The notes beneath the pieces are model-generated. The model was not told the DNA's origin and searched no databases. It saw only the letters and a list, made by a program, of their open reading frames with translations. A DNA stretch of 64,000 nt from Mytilus galloprovincialis (lineage: Eukaryota; Mollusca; Bivalvia; Mytilida; Mytilidae), in the NCBI RefSeq assembly GCF_965363235.1, contig NC_134843.1, positions 89,437,795-89,501,794 on the forward strand, given 5' to 3'. Position numbers and translations under genes: made by a program. Positions 9,186-21,439 of this stretch are shown here, in pieces. Within the stretch, counting starts at the first letter, position 1. Each line of letters begins with the position of its first letter.

Positions 9186-12100
9186 TTATAATTTGAATTT
9201 TGCCTTGCATGGTGTTAAGGACGGAATTTCCACTGCAGTAACACTTAGTTCAGTATTTCCAAAGTGAAACTCCACGGCCAATTGGTGTTCTGAAGGGGAT
9301 GGGTTAGGTACAGTTACGTCCAATTCGCCAAGAAGAGTACACCCATCATCATCAACATATTTTGGATCTTCGAGTGATGTACAGTACACACGCAATCCCA
9401 TTTGTGTTTGAAAGGGTGTGGAAGTGGCATAGCCCTTAATAATCTTTTGACCTGCTAGTACAGACGTGTCAGCTTTCATGAAACTACTAAAAATGTCATT
9501 ACAATGTGCAACATTTCCCATTCTGATCATTTTTCTTTCATCGTGTTTCGCTGGATCGAATTCTTCCGCAATCTTAACACCGTATGTATATCTTGCAATA
9601 CGAGACGAGATGAAATCTGGTCTGTGACCAAACAAAACAGCTCCTTTCAGAACGGAAATACCCGAATCTTCTGGTACGATTACTCGTGTATTCGGAAATG
9701 CTTTTCGGATTGCTTCTTGTATCATTGGTGATTCGGAAAATCCGCCAACAAGCAGAAAAATGTCAACATCGCCTGATTCTTTCTTTCGAAGGACATCCTT
9801 GACATGCGTTATGATGTTATCGATTGTTGGTTTGTAAAGGGATTTCATAAATTCAGCATCGAAACGTATCTTATCGCCGAGAATAGATAACTTGTCTGCA
9901 AGTGTTGATGCCTTTACTGTTTTTGGAAAATCTTCGTCCAAATTTTCTTTACATATTTGATCCAAAACAACGTATGGAACTGTAAAATTCACTTTCCCCG
10001 ATGTGCTATTTTTAATAGTTCGTTTCAATGTCTCAAACTCTCTAAATAGATCCATATAAGACGATGTGTACTCTTTCTGTAGTATTCTCATTACTGGACC
10101 ACCAAGAATTTTCACAAATGTTTGGGAGAATGCATTGTCAACTGATGTCCCTCCACAGGCATCTCCTGAGGCTTTACATAATTCCTTCAGTCTTGTTCCA
10201 TCAAGTTTTTCATGGACAGTTATGTCAGCAGTTCCACCTACAAGAAAACAATGTCGTTGATTTGTAATAATTGGGAAAACATCGAAAAAATGTACAAGAA
10301 AAGATTGAAATCACAGTTGTTCTCTGGAAAAAAAACAACATTAAACTATGTTAGTGTACAAAAAGAGATACAATATTTGCTTAACCTACTAGACAAAGAC
10401 GGTATGTAATGCAAGTTTTAGCATATCGTTACATTAATCAGATAAAGATTGTATTAAAAACAGCTACTTCTATTTTTTAATGGAACGGTGATACTTATCC
10501 AATCTTTGTAGAGTTACTTTTGATACAAATTTCATAAGTTAAACATACCGCCTAAATCAATTATCATGAATTTTGTTCCTTTTTTGGTCATTGAAAATCC
10601 AGTTCTTGCCCCTTGAAGTTTCTCTATAGGAAGATGTTGACAATATATAGATGCGGCCTCTGGTTCTAATGCTATCAACAGTCGTTCTCCTGGAATTTCT
10701 GCCTATAAATATAATGCGTAATAGCTATTAACAACTGTGAATCGTTCATTATAAACGACATAAAATAGTTTTTCGTTTCGACATTTTCCGTAAACATTTT
10801 AAACATGTTATATGTAAACAACAAATTAAATTTAAAAGTAGCTGATCAGTGACATATTCTGTACTTCAAAGAGTAAAACCTACCTAAAATATTACCCATA
10901 AGGTTCAAGCGTCCGTAAGATATATGTTTAAACACGAATGTGTCCACAGTACACGGATGGCCCATCCGCACTATCATTTCTATGTTCAGTGGACCGTGAA
11001 AATGGGGTAAAATCTCTAATTTGGCATTAAGATTAAAAAGATCATATAATAAGGATCATGTGTATTAAGTTTCAAGTTGATTCGACTTCAACTTGATCAA
11101 AAACTACCTCGATCAAAAACTTTAACCTGAAGCGGGACAGACGGACGAACGAACGCACAGACCAGAAAACATAATGTCCATAAATGGGGCATAAAGTTTT
11201 TAACACCAATTGCACCCAATCTCTAATAGTTTTATCATTAGGGGAAACTGACTTTCGGGTATAACAGAGGCAGATGTTTAATGAATAAAATCCAAATCCT
11301 GCTTATTTACAGACAACATAACTGATTAAGATAAATTTACCGCACAATTTCTATGATTACAAATGACTAGAACATCACGCCATTTTTTTTTAACAATATA
11401 CCTTTTCAGCACTGGCACGCATGAATTGCTTTGCTGAATCCGACCAAATTGCAGGTACTGTAAGGACCCATTTTATTTCATCAACCTTCAATCCTGTTCC
11501 TTGCTTCTCTAGTTCCTCAAGTAAGTGGTCCTTTAATGCTCTGATAGACAGAGAGAATACATCAATTGCTGGTAATGTTCTTCCAGTTATATCTTCCACA
11601 GCCATGTCGCTGGTAATATGCTAAAAAGAGTTATCAACTTTTCAATCAATTAAATATTTGTTTTTCAGTTCCCCATTCAGGATTCAGTGTTTTTAGAGGA
11701 GGGGTTGCATGAGAATTAGGATTGATATTGACACAAAATTAGCTGTATTTTTATCTGGATTTCATATTTTTTCATATTGAATGAAGAGTTTGCTGGGTGC
11801 GTCCCATTTGAAAATATATATATGCTGGATTTTTATTAAAATAATCCACATTAATAGAAAACCTACAAGCATACAACTACATTTTTTTTACAAAAAAAAT
11901 ATATTCAACCTGGGGAAACTAAGTTATTCCTTTATTTGTATAAATAACCTTAACTTCAACCATTAATTTATCAACCGCCAAAATATGTTCATCAATTTTA
12001 CCTTATTTTTATGTTGTTTCATCTTATTTCTTTAAATGACCTTAGGTTCAACCATTAATTAATCATTCGTAAGAATAAGTTCATCAATTTTACCTTCTTA

Positions 12101-14727
12101 TTATGGAGTTTCATCTTATTTGTATAAATGACCTTCGCAGTGTATATAAAGTGCGAATCCAGCTAGTTCATTTTTACTGTTATATGCGGGTATGTCTATT
12201 GTAGAATAAAGGATCATGGGAAAACTGTATTTGTTTACGTTTTGAAAATATCAAGTTAAAGGATTTTAAGTTAAGTTTTAACATATTTTCATTGTGATAT
12301 GTCTTTATAATATACAAACATAGCATTAAACTTCAAATAAGTGTTATATATAAAAGCATCATAATATAGCATATCGATTATTGAAAGCGATCCATTTTAA
12401 CTATAGATGCGACGAATTATCACTGTTAGTGCAGTCATTATTAATGTAGAATTTTCAAAGATGCGAGGAATTTTTATTGTAGAATTATGTGATAAATGCA
12501 TTTGCAACAAATGAAAAAAAACTTAGTTGATGACTTTAGGATTTATGATACATGTATTTTCCAATTGAAATACAAACTCCTCATTCATTCTTCATCAAAT
12601 ATATAGCTTTTCAAACTTGTAACAAAAGCGATTCTCAAAATGTCATATTGTATTCTTCAGATTACGTTTCTCCTTGATTTTAACTTATATAGTGAATCAC
12701 TGGAGCGTGACAGCAGCGGGCCCTCTTAAGCAGTCAGTGGGCCCCTACTTATGAAAAATTCTAGATCCGCGAATGGATACTACCACAGAGGTAAAACCAT
12801 GCACATTTGGGTTATTGTACACGAAATGCATGCTACAATTCATTTTTGTTGATTTTAGACCCTTTGGAACTCTATGTGGGCTATTTCAGCAACTAGGCAA
12901 AAAATCCCCAAACTTGATACATGGTCAGATTCAGCATGTCAACGAATTCCAAATATCTATATTAAAGGACTTTTGTCTATAAATTTGGACCCCACAAAAT
13001 TGAAAAAGGGACCAAAAATATGAAAAAATGAATGCATCGGATACTTTTGTTATTGAAGGCATGACTGTAACAATAAGATGAATATACAAAAATATCTTTT
13101 TCTGGGGTCTCCTTGGGGGGTTCTGATCCCGGATCCCGCTTACTGTTTGGGCAGATTCCCGTATTCCGCTTATTGTTTTGTCAGATTCCCGTATCCCGCT
13201 TATACTATGCAGTTCTAATTTTTTGTAATTATCCGTGTCCCGCTAGACTTCATTTCCCGTTTTTCTCTACACAATCATTTGACTTTCACCTGTCACGCTT
13301 GCAAAAAATCGGCAATCCGGCGTGACGCTTATACCCAAATGCGACCCACTATTTTACTCTATTTTGACTCATATAAAGCCCATTATAAATATATTAAAAA
13401 AGTAGCGTAGATTTTTTCATCCCTTTTTATCCCGTCTCGTTTCGTTTTTGAGCCATATAGATGTCGTATGTGACAATGAGACAACTCTCCATCCGAGTCA
13501 CAATTTATAAAAGTAGACCATTATACGTTAAAATACGGTCTTCAACATGGAGTCTTGGCTCACACCGAACAGCAAGTTATAAAGGGCTCCAGTGTAAAAC
13601 CTTTTAAACGGGAAAACAAAGGTGCAATCTATATCAAGATGTACGTAATTAGTGGTGAAGTGTCATGGAAATGGATAAAAAAATAAGGATAAAGATCTCT
13701 ATACGCTTTATAAGAAACTAAATGGAATACATTTGAAATAAATGTTATTTCTATTGAATTTAGTAGAGTGTTTTAAAACCAAACTTTTATCATTAAGTTA
13801 AATTTTATCAAATCTTTCTCTTACTTTATCTATTATTTGAGCAAGTCGGCTAAATTAAGGCTTTACAGCTAATTTCCTACTGCATGTAAAGCAAAACTTT
13901 GGTTGGCTTGCTTGCTTTGTTTGTATAATTGTTTATACAAACTTTGTAAATAAGATTGACATTTTTAAACAATATGAATAGGCATAGTTTAACCTGTATT
14001 TTTAATATTTGAATTAAATTGGGTGTTATCATAATGATTATCCAATAAAAAAAGCAAGCAAATCAACTAAAGTCTTGCTCTACATGCTTAAAGAAATGAG
14101 CTGTAATAGATAAAAAAAAAATAATAATTATACAGTGAAAATGCACCGCATATACAATACTAATGATTCGCTCCACAGTTAAAATGAAAGAATAGTATCA
14201 TTATTCGACAGTAAACATGACTAGCATTACGAAATCATCATAGTGGAATTTAGTTAAATATGAAGAAACTGAATGACAAAACATATTCTACGTTAGACAT
14301 TTATGGCATATACAGTAAAAATGATATTTTAGGATCCGCACTTTACATACACTGCTTCGGTTCAACCAATTATTAATCAACCGCCAGAATAAGTTCATCA
14401 ATTTTACCTTATTATTATGAAGTTTCATTTTAAATCTGTAGAAATAGTAATATTTGTCCTGATCTCCGTCCATTGCCAGGTTAGCGTATTCATTTTCTGC
14501 CTCGTATCCAAACGATACAAACTTTTTATTGTTGTCTAGCAGAAGACATGTCGGTGTTTTCAATGACAAAAGCTGCCGACCACCGGCATTCCAAGCCTGG
14601 TTTGCATGGATTTTCAGAGGGTCTTTCTCGTACGTGTGTCGTAGTGAAAATGCGTAGCCAGAATAAGTGGTGCCAAAATCTATTGCTGCGACTAACATAG
14701 TCTTGTCTGAAGCCATATTGAATATAA
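9186..14727 (-). CDS. HSPA12-like Hsp70-family ATPase, complete, four coding exons
   Basis: Exons on the minus strand: 14727-14408 (ATG at 14716), 11620-11402, 10702-10549 and 10237-9186. All have GT-AG borders and matching phases (0, 0, 1), giving 577 residues. It is an actin-fold ATPase with Hsp70 nucleotide-binding motifs: phosphate-1 AAIDFGTTYSGYAFS (res. 10-24), KWVLTVPAIW in exon 2, phosphate-2 IDLGGGTADITVHE (224-237), and the adenosine motif FLLVGGFSESP (388-398). Blocks FKMKLH, LIALEPEAASIYC and LKGAVLFG are the ones that mark HSPA12A/B. Human HSPA12A is about 675 residues, and this protein is shorter mainly at the N terminus. No substrate-binding domain or EEVD tail is present, as usual for HSPA12. 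The family is strongly expanded in bivalves and tied to stress and immunity there; the role of this copy is inference. An acceptor-like TTTCTAG ends at 14728, so an upstream non-coding exon is likely. Confidence 0.92.
10238..10548 (-). other. HSPA12-like intron 3
   Basis: 311-bp intron with donor G|GTATGT and acceptor TTTTCTTGTAG. No repeat or gene seen inside. Confidence 0.8.
10703..11401 (-). other. HSPA12-like intron 2
   Basis: 699-bp intron, donor AAG|GTATAT and acceptor ATTTATAG. Around 10960-11220 the words GGCCCATCCGC, GAAAATGGGGTAAAATC, GGGACAGACGGACGAACG and GGGGCATAAAG suggest a mollusc repeat; no gene is seen. Confidence 0.6.
11950..12135 (-). repeat. Two tandem copies of the HSPA12-like exon 1 end plus donor
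   Basis: On the minus strand, blocks matching the exon 1 end (AAGATGAAAC..CATAA.AAG) followed by the donor and intron start GGTAAAATTGATGAAC occur twice, about 90 bases apart (donors near 12095 and 12005), in addition to the real one at 14407. The following intron words (GGCGGTTGAT, AATGGTTGAA) are also shared. They look like old tandem duplications of the exon-intron edge. Confidence 0.7.
13105..13330. repeat. GATCCCG-type low-complexity mussel repeat
   Basis: Repeated words CAGATTCCCGTATCCCGCTT and GATCCCGGATCCCGC. A related stretch rich in ATCCCGAAAT and GATCCCGA lies at 56575-56730. No coding potential. Confidence 0.5.
13447..13640 (+). repeat. Mussel R1 repeat, diverged partial copy
   Basis: Contains ACAATGAGACAACTCTCCAT, AAAATACGGTCTTCAACATG, AGCAAGTTATAAAGGGC and AAACGGGAAAAC, the block order of the R1 family, whose best copies are at 15984-16420 and 62817-63245. 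Confidence 0.65.
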
Positions 14728-14891
14728 CTAGAAATGAAAAAAGATAAAATCATAAATGATAAAAGAAAGCTGTTGCATTATCTTACTCGTGCTTGCGCGT
14801 TTGCTTTCTATTGAACTGGTATGTTATAGTTAAACTGATTTTCTGAACTGTATGTTTTCATTAAACATTCGTCTTCCTTGAAGTAAAAGAT

Positions 14892-14925
14892 GGGGGGGGG
14901 GGGGGGGGGGGGAGGAGGGGGGGGG
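14892..14925 (+). repeat. Poly-G run upstream of HSPA12-like gene
   Basis: Twenty-one G in a row, then GGAGG spacers and a further G run, starting 176 bases upstream of the HSPA12-like start codon. It can form G-quadruplexes; on the gene's strand it is a C run. Run length is likely uncertain in sequencing. Confidence 0.8.
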
Positions 14926-14946
14926 CAGAGTCTTCAAAAACTAGTT

Positions 14947-15045
14947 CAACATCAGTCTCTGAATTGTCATATGAATGTCCAACATCAGTCTCTGTATTGT
15001 CATATGAATGTCCAACATCAGTCTCTGTATTGTCATATGAATGTC
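14947..15045 (+). repeat. 33-bp tandem repeat, three units
   Basis: CAACATCAGTCTCTG followed by .ATTGTCATATGAATGTC is repeated exactly three times at period 33 with one base difference. The period keeps a short frame open, but there is no sign of a gene. Confidence 0.9.
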
Positions 15046-15983
15046 AAAGTCAGTTGGAGTAGTTATATTTTAAAAAAATAATAACATTTTATTTTAAGGA
15101 ATTATTTAGTCTATATTAAAACCCATCTGAACTTGTCTACAACATTGTGATTTAGAGCACTGTTTTATTCAAGAATTTAGACCGTACGTTGACCTCTATT
15201 ATATATTTTTTATGTTTTAAAAAAATAATATTTAGATGATGTGTACAGTGTTTCTAGTCGTTTAAATACATGACGATTCTTTGTTGTGTTTTATAGGTAA
15301 TAAATGAAGTAAGCTTAGATATGCCCTGAAATAAACAAATAATTTAAATATTCAATTCATGCATTTTTTTATGCAGTTATGAATGGCTAACCAAATGCAT
15401 CATTCTATAAAACGATATAATGTTGCTTTTAATCAAAAAGGTTTGAAATTTTGATTCCATATCTACCAATCGAACCTTACAGAACACGGTCGTTGCCAAT
15501 GACACAAATATAAAGGGAAGTTTATACAAAGGCATCCAAGTAATACTGTAACATGTGTAAGGGGTGTCTACACATTTTATACGTAAACTGAAAGTACCAA
15601 GTGTCAATACTGTCATATCCAACTTATCTTGTACGTTATTACATGTTGACTGCCAATAATTAGCGTTTGTTATACTAGTTAGTTGAATATGTAAATGTCA
15701 ACTGAGGCAATGGATGAGAAAAACAATCAGACTTCGGTAAACCTACCTTAACTTGTTTACAGTTAACCAGGAAGTTAAATACCTGTTATCATAGTTGATT
15801 TACTTTATCATTCATATGTGACGACTGACTGATCAAATATAAATTTACAGGTGGTAGAAACACGTCTGACTGGTCAAAATTAAAACAAAATTCGCAGGAG
15901 AAGGGACTCCTGAGCAATAGACAAGCCCTTTTCACTTTCAAAAGGGAGAGGGACTATGTAAGTTACAAAAATAATATTGTATT
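15046..15983. other. Intergenic, no gene seen
   Basis: AT-rich upstream region of the HSPA12-like gene. No open frame with domain features and no recognised repeat. Confidence 0.5.
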
Positions 15984-16420
15984 ATATAAAAAAGAAGATG
16001 TGGTATGATTGCCAATGAGACAACTGTCCACAAGAGAACGAAATGACACATACATTAACAACTATAGGTCACCGTACGGCCTTCAACAATGAGCAAAGCC
16101 CATACCGCATAGTAAGCTATAAAAGGTCCCGATAAGATAATTTAATGTAAAGCAATTCAAACGAGAAAACTAACGGCCTTATTTATATAAAAAAAAAAAT
16201 GAACGAAAAAGAAATATGTAACATATAAACAAACGACAACCACTGAATTACAGGCTCCTGACTTGGGACAGGCACATACTTAAATAATGTGGCGGGGTTA
16301 AACATGTAAGCGGGATCCCAACCCTCCCCTAACCTAGGACAGTGGTATAACAGTACAACATAAGAGCAAACTATAAAAATCAGTTGAAAAAGGCTTAACT
16401 CATCAGATGGAGAAAATAAC
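15984..16420 (+). repeat. Mussel R1 repeat, near full-length copy
   Basis: Starts AAAGAAGATGTGGTATGATT and runs through GCCAATGAGACAACTGTCCA, GGTCACCGTACGGCCTTCAA, GCTATAAAAGGTCCCGATAA, AACTAACGGCCTTATTTAT, ACAGGCTCCTGACTTGGGAC, GGCGGGGTTAAACATGTAAG and GCTTAACTCATCAGATGG. The same blocks in reverse occur at 62817-63245 and 19945-20330. It is among the most abundant repeats I recognise in mussel sequences; its class is unknown to me. Confidence 0.8.
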
Positions 16421-16692
16421 CTACCAAAATAATGTGTATAACTTAAAATGCTTGCTTCTTTTAAGACTGGTAAACATTCTCTTCAAACTCAAAAGTATCT
16501 GCCATTGCCATGGAATAAAATAAAGAAAATATATATATTCTGCCAAAAAGTCAGAACCCTCAAGCTGCAGTTAAAGATGTGGGAAAAGTTATATTTTTAG
16601 TTGTATGGTGTATAATGGACAGAAAAAAAATTCTAATAGTTTCAAATAAAAATGTTTCATTGTATATTGTATAAGAAGAAATGGATATATAC

Positions 16693-16834
16693 ATTATACA
16701 ATTATTGCCTTTGTATGAGGTCGATACAAGGATATATTGACATGAATGAAGTATATTGACTGAGGACGAAGTCGACATACTTTTTTAGTTCGATATATAC
16801 TGTATTGACCTCATAAATAGGGTATAATTGTTAT
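16693..16834. repeat. Imperfect hairpin element
   Basis: The left arm ATACAATTATTGCC..TATGAGGTCGATACA (from 16693) is the reverse complement of the right arm TGTATTGACCTCATAAATAG..ATAATTGTTATA (to 16834). Arms are about 45 bp with an asymmetric centre containing GAGGACGAAGTCGACATAC. Probably a small foldback element. Confidence 0.6.
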
Positions 16835-17109
16835 ATCAATTATTTCCAACCATATTTGTATCAAAATCGTCATTGAAAGGGTGTTTTGTGTTTTTTGTGT
16901 GTCTTTTTCAGTCAAGTTTGTTCATGATGTCAACCAGACGAGTCAATCCATTTCCAACTTTTTTTTTACAGTGTGTATCTGTATCTGTATCTCTATGGGT
17001 ACGTCGTAGTTACCAATTCTTTTATACAACTGGAGTGAAGGCGCCGTCGTTTTACTGACGTTCCGCGAGAGCATATTTCAAGCTCCCTACACTTGTTGCG
17101 CGAACAATA

Positions 17110-17935
17110 GTGTCTTCTAGGTGGTTTCAGTTTATTATTGTGGATACAAAGAATGAATTTGAATGTTGCGGTGTTTTACTGATAGGAATGTCAAAACATA
17201 TAGTATTGTTCCTCGCTTGTTTTTCAACTATGTATATTGACTGATTATTGTCAAACTTTTTAGCTGTGATTGTTCGTCTTGCTCTTGTTGATTTAAGGAA
17301 GTTGTCTGGATCAATAGCAGGGACCAGCCCCCCCCCCCCCCCCCCAACAACAACAACAACCTTGTACAAAAAAATAAGGTTTTGGCTTCTGCGTCTCAGT
17401 TGTAGTTCATGTAGCTCTAATTTTGTAAGCATGTTTGTTATGCAGGCATCTTCTCAAATTCTGTAATCGCCTGTTATAAAGCATGCTGCTTGTCGTTGTA
17501 TTCGTTCCAGCTTGTATGAGTCTGCTATACTGTAGAGGTCTCACACTGTTGCTGCATATTCCATTGTTGATCTTACTGAGGAAATGTAAGGGGTTTTCCT
17601 ACATTCCTGTTGACAGTATCGTAAATTCCTTCTGAGGAAGCCTACGCTTGATTTTGCCTTTTTTCAACGTTTGTAACGTGCGTGCTCCACTTCCGGTCTT
17701 CTGATATCTGCACCACTCCTAGGTATGGGTTACTCTGCACGTGTTGGAGTATGTGGCTTTTGTTTTTAATGCTTAGTATGTAGCATCTTTTTAGTGTTAA
17801 ATGGCATAACCCATTTATTTGCCCAATCTTCTAGGCTAGCTAGGTCTTCTTGTAGCAGTTTGTGATCTTTCTCTGTTTTGATGGTTCTGTATATCTTCCG
17901 CTGTTATACAACTCTGTCCTAGCTCTGGGTTTGGG
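17110..17935 (-). mobile_element. LINE remnant, C-terminal half of reverse transcriptase
   Basis: Minus-strand translation gives, in shifting frames, LLQEDLASLEDWANKWVMPF, SNPYLGVQISEDRKWSTHV, GFLRRNLRYC, MEYAATVWD and RIQRQAACF, then LQLRRRSQNLIFLYKVV and PAIDPDNFLKSTRARR. This is the thumb and post-RT part of a Jockey/CR1-type non-LTR retrotransposon, where YLGV..s..L.W..HV and a late RR..RL.FLYKIV block are usual. At least two frame changes separate the parts, so it is dead. An 18-C run with (CAA)n at 17328-17360 sits inside the FLYKIV-GLVP region. The N-terminal half is missing. Confidence 0.75.
17328..17360 (+). repeat. C18 run followed by (AAC)5
   Basis: Eighteen C followed by AACAACAACAACAAC. 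On the minus strand it reads (GTT)n G-run and lies inside the LINE frame between FLYKV and GLVPAI. Confidence 0.9.
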
Positions 17936-19944
17936 GTAGTGGGAGGGTATACGCGTAAAAAAACGTTGAATCCTGTACATTCTTTTTGTGACTGTCCCAA
18001 ATTAGGAGCCTTTAATGGTCATTGATTTGTTGATTTTAAATGATAATAAATAAGAAAAGCGTATTTAGGTCTCTAGTTTTGTCGTTTGAATTGATTCACA
18101 ATTTATCTATCTATGCCTTATGTGTTATTCACTGTGGAAGTAGAACGGACGGAATTCTGACGGTTTAAGTTGTGTCCTTATGTGATCTTCAATATATCGA
18201 CCAGATAATACACCAATATTGTCCGTGTGACTGTATTGGGTTGTCATTTTTATAGACGGTCAGAGTTGTTTCAAGCCTAGTTTTCTTGTACTCGGGCCCG
18301 ACTGGGTTGGATTTTTTTTAAAATTGAGTTCCACAGGGTTGTATACACAATTAGTGGCAAGACACATAAAACTTATTCCTGAATAGCCTCAATATTTGGC
18401 GGAACATGATGTGTATACATATTTGTAAATTGTTCCTGTATATAACGTGAAATGAATTGAAGTTGTGCATATTAAATACAATTTTTAACGACAACTCTCA
18501 AATGATTTTTACTTTATATAGTATTTAGAAGGTGTTATCGTAATTTGGAAGATATACAGATAGGGTTGTTTTTTTTCATGAAAAAAAACTTCGATAAAAG
18601 ATGCTCGTAATAATGTTATACTGAAATGTCGATGACTTACGAGTTTTCATTTTTTGTAATTTTTATAGGAGAAAAGCAAAAAACTCTAGCATCTCAATAG
18701 ATCACTAAAGAAAACGGGGAAGGGCTATCAAAAACAAAAGTCGAAAGTCAATACAAGGACAAATTATAAAACAATTGTGCTTGCACCGACAAATTACAGA
18801 AATCACATAAAATCTTCAAAAAAAATGATGAGCAATACGACCTTAACTTTGTCAAGATAAATGGATGATAATTACTTGCTATCTAAAAAATGGCGTACAT
18901 CTGAACTTTTTCTATATATAACTGGAAAAAAGTTTACTTCTCAGCGCCCCGTTAGTTTACTACATTTTTGTATCCGTGTTATTTTTATTTAATTCTAAAT
19001 TATATACTTAAGTTTTGTAAATGTTTTTGTAAAAATTATATGTTTTTTTATTGTCTTGCCCGTGACAAAAGTTGCAGTATGCGAGACAAAGGGATTACTA
19101 TCCGGCGGCGTCGACGTCCACGTAAACTATTTGTATAAAGCTGAATACATTTATGAAGTTAGACCTGTTTGTTTCACAACTTGTATGCAGATACCTTGTA
19201 TCACCAAGTTTCTGTCTGTAATTAATTTGTTCATTGTCAATAACCTCATGGTTCAGCGATGCTTGAAAAAAATACAGTTTGTGTTAGTCATGTGAATTTT
19301 TCACTTATTATAACTAACAGGATAATCATATTTGTTATATTGGTTCCTTGCAAAGTCTACCTGTCCGTCAGATAGAGTTCATCTGACCTCGACCTCCTTT
19401 CATGGATCAATGGTCAAGATTAAAGTTACGCGATTCAGTCCTTTTCTATGATACTATTAGAATTCTTAAATTAAGGAATACTTTTTACAAACAACAAAGT
19501 CGAGAGACGATAAACATTTAAAAGGGGTCGTCTCGAAAGACAATTTGATTTTTTCAATCGTTAAAATAATGCATTATGTGAAGTCAAATGAAACATGATA
19601 AAGTAAAGATTTCATTATTTTCAGCTAGAAGTCAGTTAAATTATGCACTCTTTCTACCAAACCTGCGCAAAGTTTAACACATTAATTTTTTAACATTTAA
19701 AACTGCGACATTAACTCGCATTGGATAACAAAAACATATATATTATCCAAATTATAAGTCTAGTACCTTTGATAACTATTATCCGCTAATATAAAAATGT
19801 TCTCTATGAAATCAAGTTGAAGTCCGTGTCCTGTTTCTGGCATCGAGTTGAATTGTTGTGCATCATTGTGGAAACCACAGCATACAAGTCGAATGTGGTT
19901 TAAATTCGGTTGTCAATTAAAACCTGTTCGGTATCGATCTGATG
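17936..19944. other. Intergenic, no gene seen
   Basis: AT-rich sequence. At about 17975-18020 the words GACTGTCCCAAATTAGGAGC and GGTCATTGATTTGTT are a short diverged relative of the R1 repeat. A 79-codon frame at 19056-19295 has no recognised domain. Confidence 0.45.
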
Positions 19945-20330
19945 TGTTGTCAACTTATTTTTATAGTTTGTTCTTATGTTGTGTTGGTACCCCTGTCCAA
20001 TGTTAAGGAAGGGTTGAGCACTCACAAACATGTATAACTCCACCACATTCTTTATGTGCTTGTTCTAAGTCAGGAGCCTGTAGTGCAGTGGTTGTCGTTG
20101 GTTCATGTCTGTCATGTTTGTTTTTCGTTTATTGTTTAGTTATAAATTAGACCGTTAGTTTCCCCACTTGAATTGTTTCAGGTTGAGGCTTTTTATAGAC
20201 GGCTATACGGTATGGGTTTTTCTTTCATTGTTGAAGGCCCTACGGTTGCCTAGAATTACTTACATTTACTTTATTTGAACTTTGGTGGATAGTTGTCTCA
20301 TTGACAATCATACGTCATCTCGTTATTTTT
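19945..20330 (-). repeat. Mussel R1 repeat, diverged copy, minus orientation
   Basis: Contains TTGGTACCCCTGTCCAATGT, CTAAGTCAGGAGCCTGTAGT, AGACCGTTAGTTTCCCC, ATACGGTATGGG, TTGTTGAAGGCCCTACGG and GATAGTTGTCTCATTGACAA, the reverse order of the R1 blocks. Confidence 0.7.
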
Positions 20331-21439
20331 CTACTGGGTGTGAATAGAGTTAATGTCTGTGTACGGAATTAAACTGTTCCTTTGGCTCATTTTGTGGGCG
20401 ATAAATTACATGAGCTGTACCGTCTACTGCCATCACTGCCTTTTGCAGTCCTGGCCATCAGACTTGCAAGGACAACCACTCGTTATACGACGGTCAATCC
20501 AATGGAGAATATATTTGCCCCAACAACGGTACTACACATATACCGTCAATTGTATATGACATAGTGAATGGAGAAATACCAAACAACATAGACAAAATCG
20601 AATAACACGACTAATATTAAGTTCTTAGCCACAAAATTACCATCAAAAGGCGATTTCTTTTAGACCGGTTTCATATATGACTGATTCGTCAGTAGGAAAT
20701 TTCCAAAATGTTGATAGGCTTTTGGTATTGACCAAGAATATGATTCTGATACATATTAAAATAAACAGAATATCCTAGTATATGAGTTATTTATATTTGA
20801 TAATATATCGCTATTTCTAAAAAAATATATATAAATATAAATACAGACGTTCTTATTCATAAATGTATTTTGACTCTGTTCTTTGAACTGCAAAAAATTA
20901 TCGTCGAGTGAGGTGTGGCAGATCCAGGGGCGTGTTCCGGTGTTAGAACACCCTTTTACCTTCCAATTTCTTTTCAATTATGTGAACGTTTCATGGTGTT
21001 CCGGGTATTTTTTAAAATGGCTGGATCCGCGTCTGTGTAGCAATGTTAAAAAATTATTATTGAACCGAGTAAATAAATAATTAGTTCTACGCTTTTGAGA
21101 TGGACCCTCATTTAAATGTCTCAATAATAGACTCTCGACCATCTATTGTAAACAATAGTTATTTATCTAAGATGTCTATAAGCAGTAGGTCAACTACATG
21201 TGGTGTATTGAATTATTGTAATGAGGGTATCATATAATACAGATATTCTAGTAAATAAAACAATTGAAAAATTTATCAAAAATTGAGATCAGCACATATT
21301 CTTCTTCCTGCTAGAACATTAAAGCTAGCAAATATATTGAATTTTGATAATTTGAAATTTTAAGAGGTTAGAAACTGATCTATGTGCATTGTAACAATCA
21401 GAAGACATTTCAAATCTAGATAAGAATGGTTGATACTCT
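20331..21439. other. Intergenic, no gene seen
   Basis: No convincing gene. At 20915-21030 the words GGCAGATCCAGGGGCGTG and GGCTGGATCCGC belong to a common mollusc low-copy repeat motif. Overlapping short frames at 20353-20564 show no domain. Confidence 0.45.

Larger units (their letters stand above)
11621..14407 (-). other. HSPA12-like intron 1 with repeats and exon-edge copies
   Basis: 2.8-kb intron. It holds two diverged copies of the exon 1 donor region (11950-12135, see separate entry), G/C-rich GATCCCG-type repeats at about 13110-13325, and a partial copy of the mussel R1 repeat at about 13440-13600. At 14325-14355 a block GGATCCGCACTTTACATACA reappears inverted at 12138-12161. Confidence 0.65.

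Noticed and set aside
14890-15081. Small frame starting in the poly-G run with an 11-residue repeat
   Set aside because: It results from the G run plus a 33-bp tandem repeat whose period happens to be a multiple of three.
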